Source: an uncultured Lachnospiraceae bacterium (GTDB taxonomy: Bacteria; Bacillota; Clostridia; Lachnospirales; Lachnospiraceae). From it: a DNA stretch of 58,094 nucleotides. The notes under the pieces are model-generated. The model did not search any database, was not told the DNA's origin, and worked only from the letters and a program-made list of their open reading frames with translations. The number at the start of each line of letters is the position of its first letter. Within the stretch, counting starts at the first letter, position 1. A program made the position numbers and the translations under genes. The DNA is taken from the NCBI GenBank assembly GCA_947650155.1, contig CANSUS010000019.1:1-58094 (forward strand), given 5' to 3'. Below are positions 25,026-33,931 of this stretch, piece after piece.

Positions 25026-26123
25026 GTGAAAAATAAAAACAAAAAGCGGTGGATTAAAATTTTAGGGGGAGCGGCAGGAGGTCTTTTCTGTATAGTTGCA
25101 GCTTATTTCCTGTATATTATATTGGATTATCACAGGCTGGAAGACCGGCTGGAGCTGGAAATTAAAAAGCCGGTAGAAGAAAAGAAAGCGGAAGCGGTCC
25201 AGACGGAAAAGGAGTACACCATTATTACCTATAACATTGGATTTGGCGCTTATACGCCGGATTTTAGTTTTTTCATGGACGGCGGCACAGAGTCGGTGGC
25301 AAAGGATAAAGAGAGTGTGCTTGCAACTGTTTCAGGAGCGGCAGCTCTGGTCGAAAAAGAGAAAGCACAGTTTTATTTGTTTCAGGAAGTGGATATGGAT
25401 TCAACAAGAAGCTATCATGTGAATCAATATGAGCTTTTGGACGCGTTTTTTCCAGGGTATTATTCTGATATCGCAGTAAATTATGATTCTTCTTTTTTGT
25501 TTTATCCGATTTTACGGCCTCATGGCAAAAGCTATGCAGGGGTAGCGCTGTATTCAGAGTTTCCGATTGCTCAGGCAGTTCGGCGCAGTTTTCCCATATC
25601 AGAGGGCTTTAATAAATATCTGGATCTGGACAGATGCTATTCTGTAAATCGCATTCCGGTAGAGAATGGAAAAGAATTGTGCATTTATCATTTACACATG
25701 TCCGCATATGGGAATGATGATGCGGTCAGAGAAGGTCAGGTTTCCATGATCTGTGCTGATATGAAGGAAGAATATGAAGCAGGAAATTATATTATTTGCG
25801 GCGGAGACTTTAACCATAATTTAAAAAGTTTAGAAAATACCGGCGAAGAGTATGCCTCATGGGCATATCCGTTTCCAAGAGAGAGTATTCCCGATGGGCT
25901 TGGTTTTGTACTGGATTCTTTCTCCGAGGAGGAAAGAGAGGCGATGCATAACAGTGCGAGAAATGCGGATATGGCATATCAGGAAGGAGTAACTTACACG
26001 GTTACATTGGATGGATTTATTGTTTCTGATAATATTACCTGCATTTCTTATGAAAATATGGATACCGGATATTCTTATTCTGATCATGATCCGGTAAAAA
26101 TGGTCTTTAAACTGGAAAAGTAA
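25026..26123 (+). CDS. Membrane-anchored endonuclease/exonuclease/phosphatase-family protein
   Basis: The 365-residue protein has a basic start (KNKNKKRWIK), one membrane segment (about 12-33) and an external catalytic domain. EEP-fold residues are YTIITYNIGFGAY, LFQEVDMDS with the metal-binding Glu, YHLHMSAYG, IICGGDFNHN and the closing SDHDPVKMVF. The fold hydrolyses phosphodiesters in nucleic acids, lipids or nucleotides; the substrate here is unknown. GGAGG at 25016-25020 sits 5 bases before GTG 25026 and overlaps the alternative ATG 25014, so GTG is preferred. Confidence 0.88.
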   Translation: MKNKNKKRWIKILGGAAGGLFCIVAAYFLYIILDYHRLEDRLELEIKKPVEEKKAEAVQTEKEYTIITYNIGFGAYTPDFSFFMDGGTESVAKDKESVLATVSGAAALVEKEKAQFYLFQEVDMDSTRSYHVNQYELLDAFFPGYYSDIAVNYDSSFLFYPILRPHGKSYAGVALYSEFPIAQAVRRSFPISEGFNKYLDLDRCYSVNRIPVENGKELCIYHLHMSAYGNDDAVREGQVSMICADMKEEYEAGNYIICGGDFNHNLKSLENTGEEYASWAYPFPRESIPDGLGFVLDSFSEEEREAMHNSARNADMAYQEGVTYTVTLDGFIVSDNITCISYENMDTGYSYSDHDPVKMVFKLEK

Positions 26124-26176
26124 AAAGGGAAAGGCTTTACTGTTACGGGGATGGAAGAATAAATTTAAGAAAGGCC

Positions 26177-26205
26177 TTTTCATTCAGGAAAAAATATTGT
26201 ATAAT
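26177..26205 (+). promoter_or_regulatory. Promoter of rho
   Basis: TTTTCA (26177-26182) and TATAAT (26200-26205) are 17 bases apart. About 170 bases of leader follow, with an imperfect GACC/GGTC hairpin at about 26216-26242 ending in TTTT. Confidence 0.5.
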
Positions 26206-26377
26206 AACGAAAGTGACCAAGTCATATGGAGATTAGGTCTTTTATACATATCTTGAAATGAATCCCATAAAACAAGCTTGAAAAATGAAAAATCGGATCA
26301 TATTATTATGGATTATGCTGTGGGGCAGAGAGCTATCACAGCGTTCCATACAGACTTTAGGTAGAATGGAGATCAAT

Positions 26378-27784
26378 ATGCGTGAAAAGTATGAATCACT
26401 TGCACTGGCAGATCTGAAAGGTATTGCAAAGGCAAGAGGAATCAAGGGAACATCTGTAATGAAAAAAGCGCAGGTGGTAGAAGCAATGCTTTTACAGGAT
26501 GAGAAAGATAAGGCTGAAAAAGAAGAAATGAAGGAAGAATCAGTGAATTCTGATGCAGAGACGTCCCAGCCTAAGGGAGAGGTTTCTCAGGAAAAAGGAG
26601 AGGTTCTGCAGGAGAAAAAAAGTGAACCTTCCAATTCAGAGAAATTTCCGGCGGAATTGGACAGTGGTATTACAGCAAATGGGATTTTGGAAGTGATGCC
26701 GGACGGTTATGGATTTATTCGCTGCGAAAATTATCTTCCGGGCGAGAACGACGTTTATGTTGCGCCCAGCCAGATCAGACGGTTTAATTTAAAAACCGGG
26801 GATATTATAGAAGGAAACACGAGAATTAAGACACAGAGCGAAAAGTTCAGTGCACTTTTGTATTTGAAGAAAATCAATGGACTACAGCCGGATGTGGCGG
26901 CAAAACGATGTAACTTTGAAGATATGACGCCGATTTTTCCAAATGAACGTCTGCACTTGGAAAGAGCAGGTTCTTCGGTTGCCATGCGGATTATGGATCT
27001 GATCAGCCCGGTCGGAAAAGGACAGAGGGGGATGATCGTATCCCCGCCCAAAGCCGGTAAAACTACTTTATTAAAAGAAGTGGCAAAATCCATTAAAAAC
27101 ATTCCCAACATGCATTTAATTATTTTGCTGATCGACGAACGGCCGGAGGAAGTAACGGATATTAAAGAAGCGATAGAAGGACCGAACGTAGAGGTTATTT
27201 ATTCCACTTTTGACGAACTGCCGGAACATCATAAAAGAGTGTCTGAGATGGTAATTGAACGCGCAAAGCGTCTGGTAGAGCATAAGCGGGATGTTACAAT
27301 ACTGCTTGACAGCATTACCAGACTTACAAGGGCGTATAACCTTACGGTTCCGCCAAGCGGAAGAACATTGTCAGGAGGTCTTGATCCGGCAGCGCTTCAT
27401 ATGCCGAAGAGATTTTTTGGCGCGGCAAGAAATATGCGCGGAGGCGGAAGTCTTACGATTCTGGCGACAGCGCTTGTGGAAACCGGAAGTAAAATGGATG
27501 ACGTGGTATACGAGGAATTTAAAGGAACCGGTAATATGGAAATGGTTTTAGACCGAAAACTTTCAGAAAAAAGAGTTTTTCCGGCAATTGATATTCCCAA
27601 ATCCAGTACCAGACGGGAAGATCTGCTTCTTACCAAAGAGGAACTGGAGGCAATCAATATTATCAGAAAGGCGTTAAATGGATTGAAAGCGGAAGAAGCG
27701 GTGGACAAGATCCTGGATATGTTTGCGAGGACAAGAAATAATAATGAATTTGTGCAGATGGTGAAAAAAATGCGCTTTATTTAG
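26378..27784 (+). CDS. rho: Transcription termination factor Rho
   Basis: Rho is a hexameric RNA-dependent ATPase that ends transcription. Residues 1-45 form the Rho N-terminal helical domain (LALADLKGIAKARGIKG). A Glu/Lys/Ser-rich insert of about 60 residues follows, then the RNA-binding cold-shock-like domain (ILEVMPDGYGFIRC, NDVYVAPSQIRRFNLKTGD). The ATPase has Walker A SPPKAGKTTLLKEV, Walker B ILLIDERPEEVTD, TILLDSITRLTRAYN and the Q/R loops. ATG 26378 is preferred to an upstream in-frame ATG at 26285 because GGAG lies 6 bases before it. The charged insert is longer than in E. coli and typical of some Clostridia. Confidence 0.97.
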   Translation: MREKYESLALADLKGIAKARGIKGTSVMKKAQVVEAMLLQDEKDKAEKEEMKEESVNSDAETSQPKGEVSQEKGEVLQEKKSEPSNSEKFPAELDSGITANGILEVMPDGYGFIRCENYLPGENDVYVAPSQIRRFNLKTGDIIEGNTRIKTQSEKFSALLYLKKINGLQPDVAAKRCNFEDMTPIFPNERLHLERAGSSVAMRIMDLISPVGKGQRGMIVSPPKAGKTTLLKEVAKSIKNIPNMHLIILLIDERPEEVTDIKEAIEGPNVEVIYSTFDELPEHHKRVSEMVIERAKRLVEHKRDVTILLDSITRLTRAYNLTVPPSGRTLSGGLDPAALHMPKRFFGAARNMRGGGSLTILATALVETGSKMDDVVYEEFKGTGNMEMVLDRKLSEKRVFPAIDIPKSSTRREDLLLTKEELEAINIIRKALNGLKAEEAVDKILDMFARTRNNNEFVQMVKKMRFI

Positions 27785-27792
27785 AAAAGTGC

Positions 27793-27821
27793 TTGCATAG
27801 GTTTATAAGCTGTGTTATACT
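27793..27821 (+). promoter_or_regulatory. Promoter of rpmE
   Basis: TTGCAT (27793-27798) and TATACT (27816-27821) are 17 bases apart. The leader of about 80 bases includes GTCTGT/ACGGAC, a possible hairpin. Confidence 0.7.
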
Positions 27822-27909
27822 AACTAAGCTGTCTGTGGTAATAAACGGACGGCGGCGTAAGCCAGTGGATGAGAACATAAGTGATATCAATATAGAGAGG
27901 TGAAAATCG

Positions 27910-28116
27910 ATGAGAGAAGGAATCCATCCTGAATATTATCAGGCAACTGTAACCTGCAACTGCGGCAATACTTTTGTAACCGGTTCTACAAAGCCGGAGA
28001 TCCATGTGGAAGTTTGTTCTAAATGTCATTCATTCTATACAGGACAGCAGAAGAGCGCAAGAGCTGATGGACGTATTGACAAGTTCAACAAAAAATACGG
28101 TGTGGCAGGCAAATAA
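27910..28116 (+). CDS. rpmE: 50S ribosomal protein L31
   Basis: The 68-residue protein matches bacterial L31 throughout ([21 protein letters not shown]). It is the zinc-binding form: Cys16 and Cys18 near the start with Cys37-x2-Cys40 ([14 protein letters not shown]). L31 forms a bridge between the ribosomal subunits. GAGAGG lies 8 bases before the start. It has its own promoter and terminator between rho and the DUF1385 gene. Confidence 0.98.
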   Translation: MREGIHPEYYQATVTCNCGNTFVTGSTKPEIHVEVCSKCHSFYTGQQKSARADGRIDKFNKKYGVAGK

Positions 28117-28125
28117 GATTTTGGA

Positions 28126-28157
28126 AAGGTTGAGATGTTACATCTCAACCTTCTTTT
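28126..28157 (+). terminator. Terminator after rpmE
   Basis: AAGGTTGAGATG (28126-28137) pairs perfectly with CATCTCAACCTT (28141-28152), loop TTA, followed by CTTTTATG. Confidence 0.88.
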
Positions 28158-28164
28158 ATGTGCG

Positions 28165-28182
28165 CCATGCACATGTGCATGG
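28165..28182. promoter_or_regulatory. 18-bp perfect palindrome before the DUF1385 gene
   Basis: CCATGCACATGTGCATGG is its own reverse complement and is flanked by TGTG (28159-28162) and CACA (28183-28186). It lies between the rpmE terminator and the DUF1385 ribosome binding site, where an operator or RNA hairpin would act. No known regulator site is recognised. Confidence 0.5.
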
Positions 28183-28218
28183 CACATGAAAGAAGGGAGA
28201 AGAAATTCGGAGGTCACG

Positions 28219-29313
28219 ATGAGGAGAAAAAAGATCAACTTTTATTCGGGAATAGGCGGTCAGGCGGTGCTGGAAGGCATCATGATGAAAAATAAAGAAC
28301 AGTATGCCGTGGCAGTCCGCAAACCGAATGGAGAGATTGAAGTTGAGGTCGACGTATATCATGGAGTCATGCACGGGAGTAAGGTAAAAAATATTCCTTT
28401 TCTCCGTGGTGTATTTAATTTTATAGATTCGCTTGCGTTAGGGACAAAAACATTAAATTTTTCGGCTTCTTTTTATGAAGAAGAGGAGGTAAAAGAGACA
28501 AAAGCGGATCAAGTTTTTGACAGATTGTTTCGTGGAAATGCAGAAAAGATTTTGATGGGAGCAACGACGGTATTTGCAGTCGTACTGGCAATTGCAATTT
28601 TCATTGTTCTGCCTTATTTTTTAGCCGATTATTTAAGAGAATATATTAGAAATGATTCTTTGATGGCAATCATAGAAGGGGTAATCCGCATTCTTATTTT
28701 TTTAATTTATGTGATCAGTATTTCTGCAATGAAGGATATTAAGAGGGTATATCAGTATCATGGTGCAGAACATAAGTGTATCAACTGCATTGAAAAGGGA
28801 CGTCCGCTTACAGTCAGAAATGTAATGCGCAGTTCCAGACTTCATAAAAGATGTGGAACCAGTTTTTTGTTTTTTGTAATGTTTGTCAGTATTATTTTAT
28901 TCTTTTTTATTCGTGTGGAAAATCCTGTCTGGAGAATTGTAATCCGTATTCTGCTGATTCCTGTAGTTGCGGGGATTTCTTATGAAATCATACGGCTTGC
29001 GGGGAGAACCAATAATATAGTTATGCGTATTTTATCGGCGCCGGGCATGTGGCTGCAGAGACTTACGACCAAAGAACCGGATAAGGACATGGTTGAAGTT
29101 GCAATGAAAGCGGTAGAGGCGGTTTTTGACTGGAAAGAATATCTTTATGATACTTTTGGGTATGAAGTGGATGACACCTGGCTTGTAGATGAGGAACCGC
29201 AAGAAGATTCTGAGGAAATTTCTGTGGAAACGGAAGAATCGATAAGCGTCCGTGAAGACGGAAAGGAGCCGGCGGAAACGGCAGCTGAGCAAGAGGATAA
29301 TACGGAAGTGTGA
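28219..29313 (+). CDS. DUF1385 (YqhQ-like) membrane protein
   Basis: The 364-residue protein has the DUF1385 signature IGGQAVLEGIMMKNKEQYAVAVR at its start (split here only by reading), PFLRGVFNFIDSLALG, and YHGAEHKCINCIE followed by RSSRLHKRCGTSFL. There are about four membrane segments (near 115-140, 150-172, 220-245 and 248-270). The C-terminus is acidic. The family is conserved in Firmicutes but has no settled function. GGAGG lies 6 bases before ATG 28219, which fits the family start; the longer upstream frame would begin inside the rpmE terminator. The order rpmE / DUF1385 / prmC / prfA is conserved among Clostridia. Confidence 0.93.
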   Translation: MRRKKINFYSGIGGQAVLEGIMMKNKEQYAVAVRKPNGEIEVEVDVYHGVMHGSKVKNIPFLRGVFNFIDSLALGTKTLNFSASFYEEEEVKETKADQVFDRLFRGNAEKILMGATTVFAVVLAIAIFIVLPYFLADYLREYIRNDSLMAIIEGVIRILIFLIYVISISAMKDIKRVYQYHGAEHKCINCIEKGRPLTVRNVMRSSRLHKRCGTSFLFFVMFVSIILFFFIRVENPVWRIVIRILLIPVVAGISYEIIRLAGRTNNIVMRILSAPGMWLQRLTTKEPDKDMVEVAMKAVEAVFDWKEYLYDTFGYEVDDTWLVDEEPQEDSEEISVETEESISVREDGKEPAETAAEQEDNTEV

Positions 29314-29323
29314 GAGTCTGGAA

Positions 29324-30169
29324 ATGGAATATAAGAATTTGTATGAAAAAGGGAAAAAGCAGCTTTGTGAGGCAGGAATTGAAGAAGCTGATTTAAATGC
29401 AAGACTGCTTTTGGAGTATGTATGCGGTACAGACAGGAATACGCTTTTGGCACATGGAGACAGAGAAGTATCCGGGAAGGAATGCAGCTTGTATGAAAGC
29501 TGTATTGCAAAGAGAGAAAACCATATTCCGCTCCAGCATATTACAGGGGAACAGGAATTTATGGGATTGAAATTCACCGTAAATGAAAATGTATTGATTC
29601 CCAGGCAGGATACGGAGATTCTTGTAGAAGAGGTGCTTCGGGATCTGCATGACGGTATGTCGATTCTGGATATGTGTACCGGTTCAGGGTGCATTTTGTT
29701 AAGCCTTATGCATTATTCTAACGATTGTGAAGGGACGGGAGTGGATATTTCCGGGAAAGCGCTGCAGACAGCACAGGAGAATGCAGACCGCTTTTCTGAA
29801 CATCCGGCGCCTGTTTTTTTGAAAAGCGATTTATTTGAAAAGGTAGAGGGAAAATATGATATTATTGTTTCCAATCCGCCCTATATTCCTACAGGGGTGA
29901 TTCCGACGCTGATGAAGGAAGTAAGGGAATATGAACCGATTGGGGCGCTTGACGGAAAAGAAGACGGTTTGTTTTTTTACAGAGAGATTGTAAAACAGGC
30001 GGGGGCGCATTTAAACCGGGGCGGAAAGATTTTTTTTGAGATCGGTTATGACCAGGCAAAAGAAGTATCGGAGCTTTTAGAGGATGCCGGATATCGGGAA
30101 GTAGAAGTTGTAAAAGATTTTGCGGGACTTGACAGAGTCGTTTTTGGGACTTATTTACCAAAAGCGTAA
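29324..30169 (+). CDS. prmC: Release factor glutamine methyltransferase
   Basis: PrmC methylates the Gln of the GGQ motif in release factors. The 281-residue protein has the N-terminal helical domain ([12 protein letters not shown]), [28 protein letters not shown], the S-adenosylmethionine site [14 protein letters not shown], and the catalytic IVSNPPYIP (NPPY). ATG 29324 lies 10 bases after the DUF1385 stop; an upstream in-frame start would overlap that gene by 60 bases. Its substrate RF1 is encoded by the next gene. Confidence 0.96.
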   Translation: MEYKNLYEKGKKQLCEAGIEEADLNARLLLEYVCGTDRNTLLAHGDREVSGKECSLYESCIAKRENHIPLQHITGEQEFMGLKFTVNENVLIPRQDTEILVEEVLRDLHDGMSILDMCTGSGCILLSLMHYSNDCEGTGVDISGKALQTAQENADRFSEHPAPVFLKSDLFEKVEGKYDIIVSNPPYIPTGVIPTLMKEVREYEPIGALDGKEDGLFFYREIVKQAGAHLNRGGKIFFEIGYDQAKEVSELLEDAGYREVEVVKDFAGLDRVVFGTYLPKA

Positions 30170-30225
30170 AGAGAAGTTTTCGGTTTGGTTCGGATGTCTG
30201 TTATAGCAGGCAGAAAGGAATAGAG

Positions 30226-31299
30226 ATGTTTGACAGATTAGAAGATTTATTAATTCGGTTTGAAGAAATTATGGGCGAGTTAAATGAGCCTACAGTAGCA
30301 AACAATCAGGAACGTTTTCGTATGCTTATGAAGGAACAGAGCGATCTGACTCCTATTGTAGAGGCATATAAGGAATACAAGAAACGGAAACAGGACGTGG
30401 ATGACAGCATCGTCATGCTGGAGGAAGAAACGGACCCTGATATGAAAGAAATGCTGAAAGAAGAACTTGCAGGCGCAAAGAAACGGATCGAAGAACTGGA
30501 GCAGGAATTAAAGATTCTGCTGCTTCCCAAAGATCCGAATGATGATAAAAACGTTATCGTTGAGATTCGTGCCGGCGCCGGCGGCGACGAGGCGGCACTC
30601 TTTGCAGCGGAAATTTACCGTATGTATGTCCATTATGCGGAAAGCCACCATTGGAAAATTGAGACCATGAATGTGGATGAAATCGGTATTGGCGGTATGA
30701 AAGAAGTGAACTTTATGATAAACGGTCAGGGCGCTTATTCCAAACTGAAGTATGAAAGCGGCGTTCATCGTGTACAGCGTGTACCGGAAACAGAATCCGG
30801 CGGACGTATCCACACTTCTACGATTACGGTCGCAGTGATGCCGGAGGTGGAAGAAGTAGACGTTGTCATCGATGAAAAGGACATTCGTATTGATGTCATG
30901 CGTGCATCGGGAAATGGCGGACAGTGTGTCAATACAACGGATTCGGCAGTGCGTCTGACTCATTATCCTACCGGTATTGTTGTGTACAGTCAGACAGAAA
31001 AGTCTCAGTTGCAGAATAAGGCGAAAGCATTTGCCCTGCTGCGTGCCAAATTGTATGATATCGAACAGCAAAAGGCGCATGATGCGGAAGCCGAGCTTCG
31101 TAGAAGCCAGATCGGTACGGGAGACCGTTCAGAGAAGATCAGAACCTACAACTTCCCCCAGGGCCGCGTAACAGATCACAGAATTAATCTGACCTTGTAT
31201 AAACTGGATAAGATCATGGACGGAGACATTCAGGAAATCATAGACGCCTGCATCGCCGCAGATCAGGCGGCAAAGCTCGCAAAGATGAATGAAAACTAG
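30226..31299 (+). CDS. prfA: Peptide chain release factor 1
   Basis: RF1 recognises UAA and UAG and releases the nascent chain. The 357-residue protein shows [30 protein letters not shown]-like text around residue 180 ([19 protein letters not shown]), [12 protein letters not shown], and the catalytic GGQ at 231-233 inside [19 protein letters not shown]. The two residues before and after differ slightly from the commonest SGAGGQHVNTT. The GGQ Gln is the target of PrmC encoded upstream. AGAAAGGAA precedes the start. Confidence 0.98.
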   Translation: MFDRLEDLLIRFEEIMGELNEPTVANNQERFRMLMKEQSDLTPIVEAYKEYKKRKQDVDDSIVMLEEETDPDMKEMLKEELAGAKKRIEELEQELKILLLPKDPNDDKNVIVEIRAGAGGDEAALFAAEIYRMYVHYAESHHWKIETMNVDEIGIGGMKEVNFMINGQGAYSKLKYESGVHRVQRVPETESGGRIHTSTITVAVMPEVEEVDVVIDEKDIRIDVMRASGNGGQCVNTTDSAVRLTHYPTGIVVYSQTEKSQLQNKAKAFALLRAKLYDIEQQKAHDAEAELRRSQIGTGDRSEKIRTYNFPQGRVTDHRINLTLYKLDKIMDGDIQEIIDACIAADQAAKLAKMNEN

Positions 31300-31354
31300 A
31301 AACGCCTGATCTGCAAGGATCTAAGCAGCGAAGCTTGTGAAGGAGAGATAGCGG

Positions 31355-31383
31355 TTGTGACATTTTGGGCGTAATGATATAAT
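31355..31383 (+). promoter_or_regulatory. Promoter of the retropepsin-like module
   Basis: TTGTGA (31355-31360) and TATAAT (31378-31383) are 17 bases apart. The first gene starts about 55-60 bases later. Confidence 0.65.
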
Positions 31384-31444
31384 AATATTAAGAGAAATTG
31401 TTTGGAAAGGTGAATGATTCAAATTAAGAAGGGATGTGTTATTT

Positions 31445-31678
31445 GTGACAGAACGAATGACTTGGGAACAAATACAAAAAAAATATCCCAATCAATGGGT
31501 TGGATTAGTTGATGTTCAGTATCAGAATGATGATGGGATATCCGTAGAATCTGCTGTTGTAAAATATACAGACAAAACGAAATCAGAGCTAACCAGATTG
31601 GTGTTGAAGGGGGAGATAATTTCCCGGCATACGAATCCTGAAGGGCATTTACAGCTTGGAATGGTGGGCGTACTATGA
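31445..31678 (+). CDS. Small partner protein of the retropepsin-like protease, unknown function
   Basis: The 77-residue soluble protein reads MTWEQIQKKYPNQWVGLVDV after a short lead and ends LQLGMVGVL. I do not recognise a domain. Candidate starts are GTG 31436, GTG 31445 and ATG 31457; AAGAAGGG at 31426-31433 is nearest to the first two. Its TGA overlaps the ATG of the retropepsin-like gene (ATGA), so the pair is coupled. The two genes share a promoter and nothing else nearby is related. The partner could be a regulator, substrate or inhibitor of the protease; this is only context. Confidence 0.65.
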   Translation: MTERMTWEQIQKKYPNQWVGLVDVQYQNDDGISVESAVVKYTDKTKSELTRLVLKGEIISRHTNPEGHLQLGMVGVL

Positions 31679-32124
31679 AGCAGTATACAATGAAACTGGA
31701 TAATACGAGACAAAGACCTGTGGTTATCTTAAATAATGGGCTAACTGCGTTGTTGGATACGGGAGCATATATTCCGGTATGGACTGATGATGAAGATATA
31801 CTTATATCAGAAATGGGAGCTGAACTGGTTAAAAAGGATGTTCCATTGTCGGGGTTCGGCGGTTGTACACATGGAAATTTGTATCAAGTGAGTATTGATA
31901 TTGGTGGTATTTTATATCCTAATATGCATGTTATAGCAAATAACGATATAAATGCCACCTTTAATCTTATCCTGAGTGCAACCATGTTTGAGGGACTTAT
32001 TTACCAGATTGATACGGTAAATCATGTGTTGAATGTAGAAATTCCTGATGGGGAGAGCAACGTGCGCAATTTGAGAGTGGTGAATGAAGAGGGGAGACTC
32101 TTTGTGCTTTGTAGTGCAGCATAG
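31675..32124 (+). CDS. Retropepsin-like aspartic protease domain protein
   Basis: The 149-residue protein contains LTALLDTGAYIPVW near residue 27-40, the Asp-Thr-Gly-Ala motif of single-domain aspartic proteases, preceded by a beta strand (PVVILNNG). A second conserved part is the Gly-rich GFGGCTHGNLYQV, with NLILSATMFEGLIYQID after it. Retropepsin-type enzymes work as homodimers, each subunit giving one Asp. There is no signal peptide, so it should be cytosolic. It overlaps the upstream small gene by four bases. Protease activity is predicted from motif alone. Confidence 0.75.
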   Translation: MKQYTMKLDNTRQRPVVILNNGLTALLDTGAYIPVWTDDEDILISEMGAELVKKDVPLSGFGGCTHGNLYQVSIDIGGILYPNMHVIANNDINATFNLILSATMFEGLIYQIDTVNHVLNVEIPDGESNVRNLRVVNEEGRLFVLCSAA

Positions 32125-32168
32125 AAAGATGAACGAGAACTAAATTAATTTCAGGAGGGAAAAGGAAT

Positions 32169-32699
32169 ATGGGCAATGTGATCGAAGCAATTAAAAAACG
32201 GAGTTCCACAAGAGGATACACAACGGAGCCTTTGACGGATGACGAGTTGAATACCCTGATTCATGCCGGATTACAGGCGCCAACAGCCGCGAATAAGCAG
32301 GAAATCCATTTTACGGTATTAGCGGGCGACAATCCTCTTTTAGCAGAACTGGAAAAGGAAAAGAACCGTCTTCGCGGCATTACCGATGCGCCGCATAATT
32401 TTTATTATGAAGCGCCTGTCGTTGTGATACTGAGTGCGGACAGCGAATATAAATGGAGTGCGCTGGACGCCGGGATCGCCGTGGAAAATATGGCGCTTGC
32501 AGCAGAAGACCTTGGTCTTGGCAATCTGATTATTGGATGTATATACGATGCCATGCGGGGAGAAAAGAAGGCTTATTTTTCTCATGCACTGCAGTTCCCT
32601 GAAAATTATGAGTATGAAATCGCAATCGCCTTCGGGCATAAAGCGGTAACAAAAGAACCGCATACTTATGATGCGGATGCGCAGGTAACTTACCTGTAA
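32169..32699 (+). CDS. Nitroreductase-family protein
   Basis: The 176-residue flavoprotein has the FMN-binding start AIKKRSSTRGYTTEPLTDDEL, APTAANKQEIHFTV, and SALDAGIAVENMALAAEDLGLG with IIGCIYDAM. This is the short nitroreductase class that uses FMN and NAD(P)H. The final YEIAIAFGHKA is also typical. GGAGGG lies 8 bases before the start. It may be read from the promoter at 31355; substrate unknown. Confidence 0.93.
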   Translation: MGNVIEAIKKRSSTRGYTTEPLTDDELNTLIHAGLQAPTAANKQEIHFTVLAGDNPLLAELEKEKNRLRGITDAPHNFYYEAPVVVILSADSEYKWSALDAGIAVENMALAAEDLGLGNLIIGCIYDAMRGEKKAYFSHALQFPENYEYEIAIAFGHKAVTKEPHTYDADAQVTYL

Positions 32700-32857
32700 A
32701 ATGATATAAAATGCCATGCTGTGAAAAAACAAAAACAGTATGGTATTTTTATATTGTAATATAATGCAGCTTATGGACGAAATATCTCCATTTATTTTCC
32801 TGCATGGTAAATGTCGTGTGGGCACCTGAAAGGTGAAAAACATATTTATTTTGATAA

Positions 32858-32926
32858 ATATCTAAATAGATATTGACTCATTCATCAGTCAATGCTATAG
32901 TAAAAACATCTAATTAGATAAATATC
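32858..32926. promoter_or_regulatory. Palindromic operators flanking the ArsR-module promoter
   Basis: ATATCTAAATAGATAT (32858-32873) is a 16-bp perfect palindrome ending on the first base of the -35 box. ATCTAATTAGAT (32908-32919) is a 12-bp palindrome just after the -10. GATAAATATC occurs at both sites (32853 and 32917). The layout suggests autoregulation by the ArsR-type protein two genes downstream. Confidence 0.6.
32873..32901 (+). promoter_or_regulatory. Promoter of the ArsR / DUF2087 module
   Basis: TTGACT (32873-32878) and TATAGT (32896-32901) are 17 bases apart and lie between two palindromes. Confidence 0.75.
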
Positions 32927-32962
32927 AAATTAAAATGTGAAAAAGCAGGAATGGAGGTAACG

Positions 32963-33310
32963 ATGCAGCAATTTATCAATTATATAGACCGGACGGTAAA
33001 TGATTTGTCACAGGAAGAGAAAATGCTGGCAGCTTCTGACAGAAAAGACGATTCCAATTTGGTGAAGATACGGATCAATGTATACGGTATTTGTAAAAGC
33101 ATTTATAGTGTTTTGATAAATACGATGGAGAAAAGTGAGTTAAGCAGACAATATCTGCAAAAACTGGATGAACAGCTGGCACAAAACTGGAAAGCTTCTT
33201 ATATCAGAGCAAAAGAGCATGACGATGTCAAAAAGGCTGTGATTGAAGAAATCAAGTTACAGACATTGGAAGAAATAAAAAATAAGTTTATCGAAATGGA
33301 GGGAAATTAA
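32963..33310 (+). CDS. Small helical protein of unknown function, first gene of the ArsR module
   Basis: The 115-residue protein is mostly charged helix with no membrane segment or recognised motif (MQQFINYIDRTVNDLSQEEK at the start, EIKLQTLEEIKNKFIEMEGN at the end). GGAGG at 32953-32957 lies 5 bases before ATG 32963, which I prefer to the in-frame ATG 32951. It ends one base before the ArsR-family regulator gene and shares its operator-flanked promoter, so it is likely the partner or target of that regulator. Confidence 0.7.
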   Translation: MQQFINYIDRTVNDLSQEEKMLAASDRKDDSNLVKIRINVYGICKSIYSVLINTMEKSELSRQYLQKLDEQLAQNWKASYIRAKEHDDVKKAVIEEIKLQTLEEIKNKFIEMEGN

Positions 33311-33311
33311 T

Positions 33312-33860
33312 ATGGTAGAGGCGGATGCGATTAAACTTTTCAAATGTCTGGCGGATAAGTCCAGACTGCAGATTTTAAAATCGCTGATACAGGAAGATAT
33401 GTATGTGGAGCGTCTTGCGAGCAGACTTAATCTGACGCCGGCCACCATATCTTTTCATTTAAAAAAATTAGAAGAAGCCGGTACGGTAACGTCTTATAAA
33501 GAGCAGTATTATACGATGTATTCTATCCGCAGGGAAGTATTTATGGCAAATATTATTGATATTATTAAAGAAGAATCCGATGAAGCGGAGGAGCAGAAGC
33601 GCAGAGAAGAAGAATATCGGAAAAAAGTAATTTCCGCATTTTTTGAATATGGAAAATTAAAATCAATTCCATCCCAGAGAAAAAAAGAACGTATCTGCCT
33701 GGAGGAAATTGCAAAATCATTTCAAACGGACAGGATTTATGACGAAAAGGAGGTAAATGCTGTTATTCAGGAATTTTATGAAGACTATTGCACGATCCGC
33801 CGGGATATGATTTCCGAAGGGATTATGGAGAGGAAAGGAACGGAATACAGAAGAAAGTAA
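33312..33860 (+). CDS. ArsR-family regulator with DUF2087 domain
   Basis: Residues 1-80 form an ArsR-type winged helix: LFKCLADKSRLQILKSLI, YVERLASRLNLTPATISFHL, KKLEEAGTVTSYKEQYYTMY. The C-terminal part (about 110-182) matches DUF2087: LKSIPSQRKKERICLEEIA, then VIQEFYEDYCTIRRDMI and MERKGTEYRR. No metal-binding Cys cluster is present, so the signal is not an obvious metal. It likely binds the palindromes at 32858-32926. Confidence 0.9.
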   Translation: MVEADAIKLFKCLADKSRLQILKSLIQEDMYVERLASRLNLTPATISFHLKKLEEAGTVTSYKEQYYTMYSIRREVFMANIIDIIKEESDEAEEQKRREEEYRKKVISAFFEYGKLKSIPSQRKKERICLEEIAKSFQTDRIYDEKEVNAVIQEFYEDYCTIRRDMISEGIMERKGTEYRRK

Positions 33861-33889
33861 ACGAGAAGAACGAAAACAAAGATTCCTGC

Positions 33890-33918
33890 TTGCAAAACAG
33901 ACGGAATCATACTAGAAT
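33890..33918 (+). promoter_or_regulatory. Promoter of the ABC-F gene
   Basis: TTGCAA (33890-33895) and TAGAAT (33913-33918) are 17 bases apart. Confidence 0.6.
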
Positions 33919-33931
33919 AAGAAAGTGACTG

